Shown here in pieces: positions 19,065 to 28,192 of a stretch of DNA of 28,192 bases. Where the stretch lies: the NCBI GenBank assembly GCA_003427395.1, contig BFEA01000403.1:644440-672631 (forward strand), written 5' to 3'. Numbering within the stretch: position 1 is the first letter of the stretch; the number at the start of each line of letters is the position of its first letter. The notes below the pieces were generated by a model. It was not told the DNA's origin. It made no database searches and saw nothing but the letters and a program-made list of their open reading frames with translations. A program made the translations under genes and the position numbers. The stretch comes from Chara braunii. Taxonomy: Eukaryota > Streptophyta > Charophyceae > Charales > Characeae.

Positions 19065-19122
19065 TTGGGCAGAGAATATATAGTCTGGATTCGAATTCAG
19101 GTCTGTGCATGTCGGTTATGGG
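19065..19122 (-). repeat. SINE-like fragment, minus copy of an inverted pair
   Basis: On the minus strand it reads ACCCATAAC, then ACAGACCTGAATTCGAATCC (B box) and TATATATT, matching 19357-19408 on the plus strand. Its B-box region also resembles the SINE-like element at 9095-9218; no clear A box. Confidence 0.75.
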
Positions 19123-19264
19123 TCACCATTTCTCTGTTTTCTCGCTTTTCTTTTCTTTTCTCGTTTTTCTTTTCTTAGGAATACGTGCAGTGGCCCTAAG
19201 GGCCTTTACTCACCAAATGCACAAAAGACAAAACATATGGTGGCGTATTATTCCATGTTCTGCA

Positions 19265-19309
19265 GAAGATTCATTCTAATTTTGCACATTTCGTGAGTAG
19301 TGCAGCCAA
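19265..19309. repeat. Dispersed repeat, copy 2
   Basis: Matches 8787-8831 (see there) through GAAGATTCA.TCT and TTTTGCACATTT.GTGAGTA. Lies just upstream of the plus-strand SINE-like fragment. Confidence 0.75.
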
Positions 19310-19356
19310 GCCCTAAGAGTCACGTGCAGAGACCAACAGGCCCTAGCTACGTGAGC

Positions 19357-19408
19357 AACCCATAACTGCCGAAACACAGACCTGAATTCGAATCTGGAGT
19401 ATATATTT
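19357..19408 (+). repeat. SINE-like fragment, plus copy of an inverted pair
   Basis: Carries ACCCATAACTG, CACAGACCTGAATTCGAATC (B box at 19385-19394) and TATATATTTGCC. Forms an inverted pair with 19065-19122 about 235 bases away, so transcripts through both could fold into a hairpin. Confidence 0.75.
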
Positions 19409-19495
19409 GCCTGCTTCGATTTTGGTGGGGGGGTCTGCGCCACATGTCTGCAAGGACCCAGATAGCCTGCATGGGCCGTCTGAGCCGTGTTAAGG

Positions 19496-19498
<3 letters not shown>

Positions 19499-19548
<50 letters not shown>
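19499..19548. repeat. (CT)n microsatellite
   Basis: About 50 bases of CT. Confidence 0.97.
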
Positions 19549-19550
<2 letters not shown>

Positions 19551-19653
19551 CTTGTATACACACATACCCCTTACGGAAAAAAGATAAAGAAAAAAACGCA
19601 TCTGCGCCCCATCACAGACACCCCAGCAACCCCCACCCCCACCAAAACCAAAA

Positions 19654-19812
19654 TTTTATTACAGATTCGGGGGCCTCTCGCCAAGCGCAGAACGACCCCG
19701 GTTTCAAAAAAAAAATAAAAAAAAATCTGGGCGTTTTTTTGTCCATCCTGGTTTAGCCGGGCGGCCCCCTCCGAGCCCAACTGGCTGGACCCAGCCCGTC
19801 CGGGCAGCGTCC
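19654..19812 (+). repeat. GC-rich dispersed repeat, family 2, plus copy
   Basis: Begins TTTTATTACAGATTCGGGGG, continues through a CCCCGGTTT and an A-rich stretch, and ends GGTTTAGCCGGGCGG. The same order appears on the minus strand at 21670-21797. A T-run (19816-19840) follows. No protein recognised. Confidence 0.75.
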
Positions 19813-20589
19813 TCAGTTTTTTTTTTTTTTTTTTTTTTTTTCCCAAGGAAACAGAACCGTATGGTTGTGGCTCCTTTTCCATTCTGAGGAGTGTCGGTCT
19901 GGTTCCTATTACACCGGCAAGTTAGAAGGGAATACAATTAACACTGGCTCACACTCCTCCACGTGATGGTGTGAAGTCCCAAAGTAAGGCATTGATTACT
20001 TCCCAAAGGATGGACCCCTCTTCACTCCCGCCAATGGTAGTAGCTTGCTCTACGTTGATTGCTAGCCTGATTACCCTTTCGTTTTGGTGCTTGTAGCTTG
20101 CCTCCTTGGGCCCCAACTGGCTTGCTGTTCCTCTCAGCTCTTTGACTGTCAAGTTTTCTACACTTTCTAGAACTGCTGGCGCGGTCCCTTGCTGTGGTTC
20201 TTGCTAAACCCGACGCTCTGTGCGACTTAGATACTGCGACCTTTGCTTGAGCCCTGTACCCATGTTGGGTTTTCCTCTCCTTTTACATATTTGTTGTTAC
20301 CCTTGCTACTACCTTAAATTGTACTAGCGAACCTTGCACTGAATTTAGGGCGAGATCCCACTGGCAAAGAGGATTGGAAGAAGTGTTGGAATCTGGACGT
20401 GTTTGTGGAGAGGTGCAAAAGATTTTGATTGATCTGCTTTTCTGCATCTCCGTGTGGAACACGTCCACATTCAGGCACTTACCCCAATCCACTTTTCCAG
20501 TCGGATGTGGCCGTTATTGTTGCTTGCCGTCGCCAATTCTTAAAACCTTGGACCCTACTTAATCTTTTGCTGCGGTCTTGCTGTTGCCT

Positions 20590-20745
20590 GTTGACGAGTG
20601 ATGGCTGACCAGTGGAAGAGGGCTAACCTAAACGGCTAGACCAGTTGATGAGTCATGGCTAGTCCGTTAAGGGCAACCTAAACGGCTAGACCTGTTGACG
20701 AGTGATGGGTGACCTAAAGTGTCTGAACTTCAACATGCTGCCCTG
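20590..20745. repeat. Tandem repeat of about 50-54 bp, nearly three units
   Basis: Units start GTTGA.GAGT.ATGG at 20590, 20644 and 20694 and share CCTAAACGGCTAGACC. The third is incomplete. Confidence 0.85.
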
Positions 20746-21031
20746 TAGAGGGCTAGTCCGGTTGTCATTATGGACACTGCCAGGTTTGTCCTTGATGTAC
20801 ACCTCATATTTCTCCTCCCTGTAGTGATCTTATGCCATGACCGGTCCGCGTCCGCTGCTTGCAAGTATTGTGAACAGGGTGCTTGGGTTCAGCTGGGGGG
20901 GGAAGAGGTGGTGAAAAGCCTTGCAGCGAGGACTGGGTGTCTGACATTGGGAACGGTCGGCTTCGCCAACCCCCTTGGGAAATGAACTTTATGAAAGAAA
21001 GAAATGGCAGGGAGGATGTGGTTTTAGGAGA

Positions 21032-21221
21032 GGCAGAGAATGTGCAGAGAAACGAGCTCCTGCGCTTTCTCTTCGACCCTTCATGATAGCGCAGGACCTA
21101 CCTGTATTTTGTAGTTGACTGACTTTTGCGAGCCTCCAGGCACAAAGTGCAGCAATTTATGAAACAGATACGCCGAGATTTTTGAGGGGCGGCAGAGAAT
21201 GTGCAGAGAAACGAGCTCCTG
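21032..21221. repeat. 31-bp direct repeat
   Basis: GGCAGAGAATGTGCAGAGAA followed by ACGAGCTCCTG is identical at 21032-21062 and 21191-21221, 159 bases apart. Confidence 0.95.
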
Positions 21222-21615
21222 TATTGTTGATTTGTTACTGAGCAAAAGGAAGTTCACAAGCTGCACACAGCCTGCCTCCGATTTGCGACAAGGGCGGCAC
21301 AGTGTGGTCTTTGGGTGTTTGACTGGAACCCTGGCTGTTGTAGAGGTTTGCCATGACTGCCCTTTAAAATGGTGCTGACGGTCAATGTCGCTTCGTCGGG
21401 TAGTGGGAAATTATGCTCCATTGAAGTTCATTTATCCGGCTGGGAAATTTTCTGGTGAACAATTGCTTGTGAAGTTCGTTTGAATGATTTCGTATCGGTA
21501 TAGAATCTATAGATCGTTCATCGCTGTTCCAGTGGGTGAGTACAGACTGCACAGGAGGATATGGAGCCACGCTTCATTGGAACTGTTGCAGGAACAACAG
21601 TGTTAGGTGTTGGGC

Positions 21616-21660
21616 GGGGTGTGGAACGCGTCAAATTGCTAGGGTGGAAGGTCTGTGGAA
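21616..21660. repeat. Direct repeat flanking a 1.4-kb segment, left copy
   Basis: GGTGTGGAACGCGTCA, then ATTGCTAGGGTGGAAGGTCT, recurs at about 23096-23140 with a couple of changes. Confidence 0.85.
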
Positions 21661-21669
21661 CCTAGGCAG

Positions 21670-21797
21670 GGCTGCCGCCCGGGCGGCCGGGCCCGGGGGG
21701 GTCCGCCTGGTAAAACCGGGCTACGCAAAAACACAGCAAGGGAGTTTTTTATTTTGCTGCGCTACCCTAGAGGACCCCGAATCTGCGATAAAAATGT
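21670..21797 (-). repeat. GC-rich dispersed repeat, family 2, minus copy
   Basis: Reverse complement of the 19654-19812 layout: GCAGATTCGGGG, a GCGCAG block, an A/T-rich middle, and CCCGGTTTTACC before a C/G-rich end. Confidence 0.75.
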
Positions 21798-21803
21798 TAA
21801 GTT

Positions 21804-21843
21804 GGGGGGTAGGGGGTAGGGGGTTGGGGGGGTTGGGGGAGGG
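21804..21843 (+). other. Potential G-quadruplex tract
   Basis: Six runs of three to seven G separated by TA, TA, TT, TT and A. This is a very strong match to the four-G-run rule for intramolecular quadruplexes. Further G runs follow at 21851-21876. Confidence 0.85.
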
Positions 21844-21907
21844 ATGTCAGCGGGGGGTCTGGGGGATGTCAGTGCTGGTATGTCACAGACATTGCAGGTG
21901 TGTATGT

Positions 21908-22384
21908 GGAAGAAGAATGAGGAGGAGGAGGAGGAAGTGGAAGAAGAAGGGCGGAGTATGGCGGGAAGAATAATTGGGCAACACAAAGTTGGGGTAAATG
22001 GCCGCTGCGGGTAAGGGCCAAAACGCGGCCCCATGTGGCACAAGACAGGAGGAAAAAAAAAGAAAAAAAGAAAAGGAAATGGTGTGAGGGATGGCGGGCA
22101 GGGGGGGGAGGGGGCGAGAAGAAGAAGAAGAACTGAAGAAGAAGAAGAAGAAGAAGATGGGAAGAAGGGAAGGAGGGGGAGAAGAAGAAGAAGAAGAAGC
22201 GAAGGAGGAGGAGGAGAAGAAGGAGCCGAAGAAGTTGAAGCAGCGAAGTGGAAGAAGAAGAAGAAGACGGCGTGAAGGGGGGCTCGAATCGGGGCAAAAG
22301 AAGAAGAAGCAGCAGCGAAGTAGAAGCAAGTAGAAGCGAAGAAGCAGCAGCGAAGAAGAAGATGAAGAAGAAGAAGAAGAAGAA

Positions 22385-22454
<70 letters not shown>
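21908..22454. repeat. Interrupted polypurine (GAA/GGA) tract switching to (CT)n and a 34-C run
   Basis: GAA/GGA-rich plus strand at 21908-21950 and 22049-22390, then (CT)n at 22391-22419, one G, and 34 consecutive C at 22421-22454. The serine/leucine/phenylalanine-rich minus frames (up to 221 codons) and the lysine/glutamate-rich plus frames are direct readings of the repeat. Such tracts can form triplex DNA, and the C run an i-motif. Confidence 0.92.
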
Positions 22455-22456
<2 letters not shown>

Positions 22457-22683
22457 CCCAACTAAGTCCCTTACCTTGTTGAAGGCGGCCGTTGGTGGGT
22501 GGGCGATGGCGGGGTTATGCCCGATGGCGGGCATTGGCAGGTGCTGGTGGGGTGTGTTGAAGAAGCGCGTTGAAGTTGGGATGAAGGCCAGCGGACATAC
22601 AGTGCTGTAAGGCAGGTAAGGGGGGACATCAGGGGCACATCTTCAGCATGGGGGAGGGAACGGAGGCCGCTAGTTCCCGTCCT

Positions 22684-22765
22684 CACCGATTTGAAATCGG
22701 TGCAATCTGGGCCATTGATCTTTGAGATTGATGATCCAGATGGGGCGCGAGTTCAAATCAGTGAA
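22684..22765. repeat. Foldback element with nested palindrome
   Basis: Left arm 22684-22722 and right arm 22724-22765 are inverted copies with a few gaps: ATCTGG at 22705-22710 pairs with CCAGAT at 22736-22741, and the GATTTGAA block pairs with TTCAAATC. Inside the left arm, CACCGATTT (22684-22692) and AAATCGGTG (22694-22702) form a perfect nine-base-pair palindrome. Confidence 0.75.
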
Positions 22766-22872
22766 ATCGGGCCTACCGGCCCCGGTTTTTTTTTTTTTTT
22801 GCGGGCAACACAGTCTATAAAGGGGGCAAAAAAGGCCCCGGCGCGGAAAAAAAAGAAAAAAAATCTAACCTA

Positions 22873-22981
22873 CAGTGATGCGCTGGGGGCGCCCGGTGGC
22901 CAACCAGGTGCGACAACCGGCCAGGCGGCCCGGCACCCCCCCGGGGCGACGGCCAGGCTGCTGGGCGGCCCAGGGACCACC
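22873..22981 (-). repeat. GC-rich dispersed repeat, family 1, minus copy
   Basis: Reverse complement aligns with 18734-18842 through GGGCCGCCC, GCCGCCTGGCCGG, CACC.GGTTGG and CCCCCAGCGCAT. Confidence 0.8.
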
Positions 22982-22983
22982 CT

Positions 22984-23205
22984 AGCTGTGAACAAGTATG
23001 AAGACTGTGTGGAAGGTATGTGGAAATATGGACTGTGAACAAGTATGAAGACTGTTTCTTGACTTTCGACATTCACTGTGAAGTGGGAGGAGGCAGGGTG
23101 CGGAACGCGTCACATTGCTAGGGTGGAAGGTCTGTCGAAATACGGACTGTGAACAAGTATGAAGACTGTTTCTTGACTTGTGGCATTCACTGTGAAGTGG
23201 AAATG
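22984..23205. repeat. Three copies of a CTGTGAACAAGTATGAAGAC unit
   Basis: The unit starts near 22986, 23032 and 23146. The last two share about 60 bases, to CATTCACTGTGAAGTGG. The right copy of the 21616 repeat (23096-23140) lies between them. Confidence 0.9.
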
Positions 23206-24595
23206 CGATATCTGCTTCTGTACACTGTGGCACTTTCTTTTGTTTTTTTGGTTGTGTGAATGTGTGCATGCATTTGTCAATAATTTGGGGGGAAATGTTG
23301 CTGTGCACGTCTTCATATGTGTCTGTTGATGCTCCGTGGAGTGCATTTGTCTGTGTGGGCAGGCCAGGGGTTTTGCTGTCGAACCCGTCTGCGTGGAGCA
23401 GAAATGATTATACCATAGTTGTCACAGAAGCCCTGTTCCGTCCCGTTGCCACAGGCCTGCTGAAAAATTGCACCCAAAGTTTCCATTGCAGGATTGTGCT
23501 CGGCGCAGGGCCACAATTTTTGAAGCACATGATGCGGCCAGGCTGCTTTTGGGGGATGCAGGGGTGCATATTATTTGCACCTTCATAGTTGTTGGGTGTG
23601 TTGAGGTTGGTTGTTCCTTTCATATGATACATGGATTCATTGTCAGTCAGTTTTTATTTGTTAGAACTTGGTAATTGGTTGATCTGTGCTACCACTTTCA
23701 GACAGACCGCCCCTCGGCATGGGTGTATGCTGAGTGGATGGACCGATGAGTGGGCACCGTCCCGTTAGCGTGTAGCTATGGTCAGCCCACTCTGATTTAT
23801 TTGGCAAATGCGACCAGTTATCCATCTGCCAGCAGGGTGGGGGGCGTGAGGCCTGGAAGAGCTCAGCAGGGAGTACGACTGTGTTGAAATGTCTTAGAAG
23901 GGCTTGTTAGGAATTCTGAGGGTCTGTGGCAGCCTACTGCATGAGTAGTTCCTCAATAGGTCGTTAGATATTCATAGAATGATCTCAGCGGAAGCCGGGT
24001 AATGGCCCCGGTGTCTCAAATGATCTCAAATGTTCTTAATCATCTGTACAATTCGATATGGGACGCTGGGCCCGGTTCCCAGCACGTGCTGCTCCCCACG
24101 AATAGATTGGAGCATTTGCATACTTCAAAAAAAAAAAAAAAAGATCCATCCGTGCATCCATATTGTTGGCTCTTGGTATGTATGTGGTTCGTCTGCCTAT
24201 GATCATTGGGTGCGCTGAAAGATGTTGTTTGTCTGCCTATATTTGTTGGGTGCGCTGAAAGGTACAGTAGAGTGGAGGAGATTGTGTGTTGTCGGGGGCC
24301 ACCCACTGCTGACCTCTTCTCCGTACGATATAATTTTGAAGCGGCGTATAAATCGTTGCAGACCGGATTACAAAGCGCCAGCTCCCCCATGCTGCGGTAT
24401 GAGAAGCAGGGAATCCTTGCACATCAAGGGGTAGTATGTCTAGAAGTGATGGCATGGTTTGGCCAAGAGCAAAACTCACAATCGATCGATCAGATGAGAA
24501 AAACATATTATCCATCTTTCTTTGCCTGAGGCTTGCTTGAACACGCCATCATTTTTAGACAGCCTGTTGCTGGACGAGGCCAAGTTTGCTAATGG
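23206..24595. other. Non-coding stretch, no recognisable gene
   Basis: Short overlapping frames only. Around 24193-24266 GTTTGTCTGCCTAT and TTGGGTGCGCTGAAAG are repeated in tandem with small changes. An A-run (24127-24142) may be the tail of a plus-strand retroposed fragment. Confidence 0.5.
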
Positions 24596-24911
24596 GGTAA
24601 GTGCTGTGCAGACACACCTCGGTCAACCTTTTTTCTCCAACGCAGACCGTCGAAATGCCACAAGTTTTGCAGGTCAGCGTACTGCAGCAAAATGGCTGGC
24701 AGCTACATCCAGAACGAGTTTTTGGCGTGTCCACACTCGACCGCGTCTCGTGGATTCGTCAATCCAGACTCGATCGTCAGTACTTTTACCAGGTATTTTC
24801 CTCCATCGCGGCCGTTGTACGTGGTGCGACTTTTTGGGTCACGGCCTACTGGAGCTAAATGGCTGGCAGCACCTGCCAAACGAGAAAAGGTGCTGGGCGT
24901 CTGGCCCATAA
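24596..24911 (+). other. Possible exon-like direct repeat, unassigned
   Basis: GT.AGCGTACTG.AGC-AAATGGCTGGCAG-type segments at about 24672-24718 and 24837-24883 are 165 bases apart. In one reading each gives an L.NGWQ..P..-like peptide (VLQQNGWQLHPERVF; LLELNGWQHLPNEK). A consensus-like donor, GTAAGT, lies at 24597-24602 and a TTTTGCAG acceptor ends just before 24673. That could be a broken multi-exon gene, but the frames differ between the repeats and I recognise no domain. Confidence 0.25.
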
Positions 24912-25134
24912 GGGGAAACCCGGTTCAGCAAAATGAAGCGTATGAGCATTGGTGGTTTAACCGCGTAGGTGTGTGGGATGTTTATGTTTGGATTGCAGCA
25001 AGCATCCGGGCAAAATATGGGCGGTTTAATTCGGCTTCAGTTTTTGTTTCTCCTCTCAAAGTCGTGTTCAGGAAGAAATTGTAATGTTTCAATTGTGTAG
25101 TAGCCCAGCTGGTCGGGATTGTGTTCTATAGGTT

Positions 25135-25189
25135 CCTGTGTCGCAAGACACAGGCTGCGGGTGTATAGCTTCCTGTGTCGCAAGACAGG
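25135..25189. repeat. Duplicated hairpin with GCAA tetraloop
   Basis: CCTGTGTC (25135-25142), GCAA, GACACAGG (25147-25154) is a perfect eight-base-pair hairpin with a GNRA-type loop. A second copy at 25172-25189 has lost two bases on the right arm. About 30 bases upstream TAGCCCAGCTGG (25101-25112) matches an A box, but no good B box follows. Confidence 0.75.
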
Positions 25190-25343
25190 CTGCGGTTTTG
25201 AGACCTGGCTGGCTCGAATGAGTGACACGATCTGAATCCGCCGTATTGGACTCCAGTGTATTTGCATCCACGGGCCGGTACCGTACGGGGGGACGGCCGT
25301 AGGGAGGTAGGGTCACTGAGGGACTGGGTACCATTGCGAGTCT

Positions 25344-25415
25344 CCCACCTTTAAATGCGCCCCGCTTTGCCCTGGGTGTGTCAGTTTATTAGTTTAATAA
25401 ACAAGCCTTTGGAGT

Positions 25416-25506
<91 letters not shown>

Positions 25507-25590
25507 AAACGCGCCCACCTTTAAATGCGCCCCGCTTTGCCCTGGGTGCTTCAGTTTATTAGTTTAATAAACAAGCCTTTGGAGTTCATC

Positions 25591-25673
<83 letters not shown>

Positions 25674-25674
25674 N

Positions 25675-25732
<58 letters not shown>

Positions 25733-25735
25733 AAA
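25344..25735. repeat. Duplicated block containing (CT)n(GT)n, with a single-base gap
   Basis: A 170-base unit starting CCCACCTTTAAATGCGCCCC occurs at 25344 and 25514. Each includes a GTTTATTA/TAATAAAC hairpin, then (CT)n(GT)n and TTTTAAACG. The microsatellite is longer in the second unit (CT to 25673, GT from 25675); one N sits at 25674 at the switch. Confidence 0.95.
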
Positions 25736-25739
25736 CGAT

Positions 25740-28000
25740 CTCCAACATATGCTGGAACTCAATCCTTGCCTGGCATTACAATGAAGTTGAACAGATTTCT
25801 GGAGGTTAGGTGCAGCTCTCCGACAGGTGGAAATTCGGGCTCGTTGCGGAAAGTATTAAGAGTCCCCTAGTGGGAATACAACCTATATTGCAGTCTTTAG
25901 AGGCCTTCGGAAGCGGGTCAAAACTGCAGTCGCTGTTGATGAATTTCATCGTTGGCGGTTTTCATATTACCGGTCTCTGAAAGTTGCCTGGGTGGATATA
26001 TGTGAAAGGAAGCGGTCCTTGTTAGACCATTGAAATGTCACTTGGATTGGGCTGTGGGGGTTTCATAGCGCGGGTTCTCGTATCGGGTCTGGCTCCACTA
26101 CTATCGATAAATTTTGTGAGTAGCTCAAGAGCTGTCAGACCCTCGTAGCTCTCGAAATTCCCTCTCCCTCACTCCACTTCCTCGATAACCAAGGACTCTT
26201 GATTTGCAAGACTACTATGCAACACAACTACTACTTTCTCCACCTCGACTCGAGGTCGACTCCTTAATAAAGAAGGCCGAACCACGGGTAGGATGGAGCA
26301 CCCTAGCGAAACTGGTTGTTGAAGGCTGTGCACTCTTAAGGGTTTGACAGTTGTCTTCACGAGTGCTGTCCGACAACGCTCGAAGGGGATTTTCAAAATT
26401 CCACCTCGAGAGAGTGGAGTGAGGCGGCACTTACGGATTTTGCGTGAGTCTAGAGTTGTGGAGCGGGTCCCATCCTCGTGCCGTTCTTCCATTCCTGCAT
26501 GCACACCGGTCTCGCAGGAGGGACTGTTGACATGTTTCAGGTGGGACCAGCCATAGGCAGGGGGGTAGCCAGCCTGAGTGTCTGGAAATGGATTTGACTG
26601 GAAAAAAATGGTTTACGAGTTGAAACTTGGAATGGGTGCTGAAAATGTGGCAAACCGGTGTGGAACCCCCGACTCGGGAAGATTTTTTTTGCACTCAAAA
26701 CTAGGCAAAAAATACAGGGTTGTAGATGTTTTTGAGATCTACAAAACTGATATTTTTTAATTTTATTTTTTGGATTGTAAATGTAGTCTCTTAAACAGGG
26801 TAACCTCCCTTCTCCGAAGAGAGGTAGAAACCTATGCTTGCAGGGGTCCCCTGTATAGCCTTCCGAGTAGTGGTAGGTAGTGAAAGAAAGGACATGTACA
26901 ATGAGCTGGCAGAACGCCAGCTAAATAATATGTGAGTTGAACCACCACTACTTCCGAGCGTGTGTGGCTTCCAGGGAATTTCACTGCGCACCAAGTATTG
27001 CCAAGCCTGGCTTCCGTTGTAGTTTCGTTTCAGGTACTCTTCTAAAAGGAAAAGAAAGAAAGTTTATATAATCATGCCCGTTGATTACAGAAAATGAACC
27101 CCCCCCCCAAAACAACAACAACAACAACAACAACGCTGTGTGCCCCTTTTGCAGTGAGATACAGCATCTGGAGTACGCGAGAGTTTGCCCTCAGTCAGGG
27201 TGTCACAGCCACACGGTTATCACGGCTATTGCTTCCGAGAACTAAAATAAAAAAAAAGAAGTGACAGCCCCATGGACATAAAAGCAGTTGAATACGGAAT
27301 CAGGAGTCCGCAGATTGCGTCCTGCCTTGTTGGCAGAGCCCTACCAGCAAAGTAAAATAAGAAAGAAAAACAGAATCAGAGGCGGGTTCGTTCCTGGAAG
27401 TACCAGTGTGAGCAAACCTTGGTGTTGGCCTTGCCGAGGTCGTTTCTGTCCACGCAGTTGCTTTTTTTTTGCCCGTCCCCCCCCCTCCCTTTAAATGGGC
27501 CCATAGGCCACAGGCTACCCACCCTTCGATGGACCCGGGAAACTTTGGGGAAAACGGGAAAAACTGCCATTAGGTAGTGGTGGTTTAAAGCACCAGTATG
27601 TGGGCACTTGAGCCGCGCTTCTGACACCTCAAATTTTGGAGACGCGAAACGAAAAATTGGCTGCGTATTGAGTTTGTCAATGGCGGGCCAGTGTTTGACG
27701 TATCGGCAACAGTTTCTTATGGTGAGAAGTTTCAGACTGCACGCCTGGGGCTGTGTATTCGTGGTTGAAGAGAAAAATATGACTGTCCCCTGACGAGGAG
27801 AAGTCAGCTTTGAATACTCCATAGTTTTTATTTTGTTTTCCGAACAAGCAGCATTAAATGAATAAACTTGAAAACAAAGTAATAAACAATTGAAGATGAT
27901 GAAATGGGTGTTTTTTTTTAATTTTTATGTTTGTATATCATTTTGATGCAGGGTGTGGTGCTCTACGTCCCTTCATGCACACTGATACTCACAAACACAC
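25740..28000. other. Non-coding stretch, no recognisable gene
   Basis: Frames are short and overlapping. Small structures: a CCTCACTCCACT motif near 26168-26179 recurs inverted near 26412-26423; a C-run plus (CAA)n at about 27101-27134; an A/T-rich segment with several AATAAA-like hexamers at about 27820-27925. No gene assigned. Confidence 0.5.
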
Positions 28001-28013
28001 ACACACACACACA

Positions 28014-28098
28014 ACCTTCTGATGAGTAAAACAGTCTGGCACATTCACGCTTTTTCGTTGCTTTCTTTTTTTGTGCATAGCGAATATGACAATGCACA
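28014..28098 (+). repeat. Structured-RNA repeat family, copy D (stem II deleted)
   Basis: A (CA)n run is followed directly by CAACCTTCTGATGA, the end of stem I and the complete hammerhead core heptamer (28019-28025). Only GT separates it from AAAACAGTCTGGCACA, so stem II is lost and cleavage is not expected. The downstream hairpin is still recognisable: CACATTCACGCT (28040-28051) with AGCGAATATG (28079-28088), with a bulge. Confidence 0.75.
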
Positions 28099-28192
28099 AG
28101 TGTGCGCACACGAGGGCGTTTGTGTGGGTGTGGGCGCAGACATGCACACACACACACATTCACAGATGGGTTGGGGGGGGAGGGTTGGTGGG

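Larger units (their letters stand above)
19850..21615. other. Mostly unassigned stretch, no recognisable gene
   Basis: A 67-codon minus frame (19949-20152) has a protein-like composition but matches nothing I know, and stops flank it. Within this stretch are a roughly 52-bp tandem array (20590-20745) and a 31-bp exact direct repeat (21032-21062 and 21191-21221). Confidence 0.5.

Noticed and set aside
21869-22534. Minus-strand frames of 192 and 221 codons rich in Ser, Leu and Phe
   Set aside because: Direct readings of the GAA/GGA, CT and poly-C repeats.
27290-27350. tRNA-like segment on the minus strand (GCTGGTAGGGCTCTGCC)
   Set aside because: Only the A-box half resembles a tRNA; no B box.

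Overview
The window is non-coding, repeat-dominated nuclear DNA from a eukaryote. It holds many microsatellites, a 448-base assembly gap, tRNA-headed short retroposons, foldback elements, tandem duplications and one badly decayed Ty3/gypsy retrotransposon. I find no intact protein-coding gene. A U6 snRNA-like sequence on the minus strand (about 4020-4115) matches the plant form of U6 at both ends, not the animal form, so the host is probably in the green lineage. A large repeat-rich streptophyte alga such as Chara would fit, but that name is only an impression.

Layout. 1-5 kb: a foldback element at the left edge, unremarkable sequence, a 70-bp tandem duplication and the U6 pseudogene. 5.1-8.2 kb: minus-strand Ty3/gypsy pol remains in the order protease, reverse transcriptase, RNase H, integrase. 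They carry frameshifts, stops, altered active sites and internal duplications; a second, out-of-order gypsy fragment lies upstream. 8.4-9.5 kb: two tRNA-derived SINE-like elements on the minus strand. 10-12.3 kb: a 222-bp tandem duplication, other short duplications and two members of a structured-RNA repeat family. 12.3-15.5 kb: no recognisable genes. 15.5-16.5 kb: a foldback element, the best copy of the structured-RNA family, and tandem repeats. 16.8-17.3 kb: (GT)n running into the gap. 18.7-23.2 kb: GC-rich dispersed repeats in both orientations, an inverted SINE pair, a G-quadruplex run, a polypurine tract and a 34-base C run. 23.2-28.2 kb: mostly unassigned sequence, with a duplicated (CT)n(GT)n block and a fourth copy of the structured-RNA family at the right edge.

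The most interesting signal is that family. The copy at 15867-15923 folds by inspection as a type III hammerhead ribozyme. It has the complete conserved core, a four-pair stem I, a stem II of four pairs with one mismatch at its base, an eight-position stem III and a cleavage triplet. It is followed by a second hairpin that recurs in all four copies, with paired base changes between copies. This looks like a small mobile or circular-RNA-type element (retrozyme-like, or a Penelope-type terminal repeat) that inserts beside or carries (CA)n tracts. Three of the four copies have decayed cores; only 15867-15923 keeps every invariant core base.
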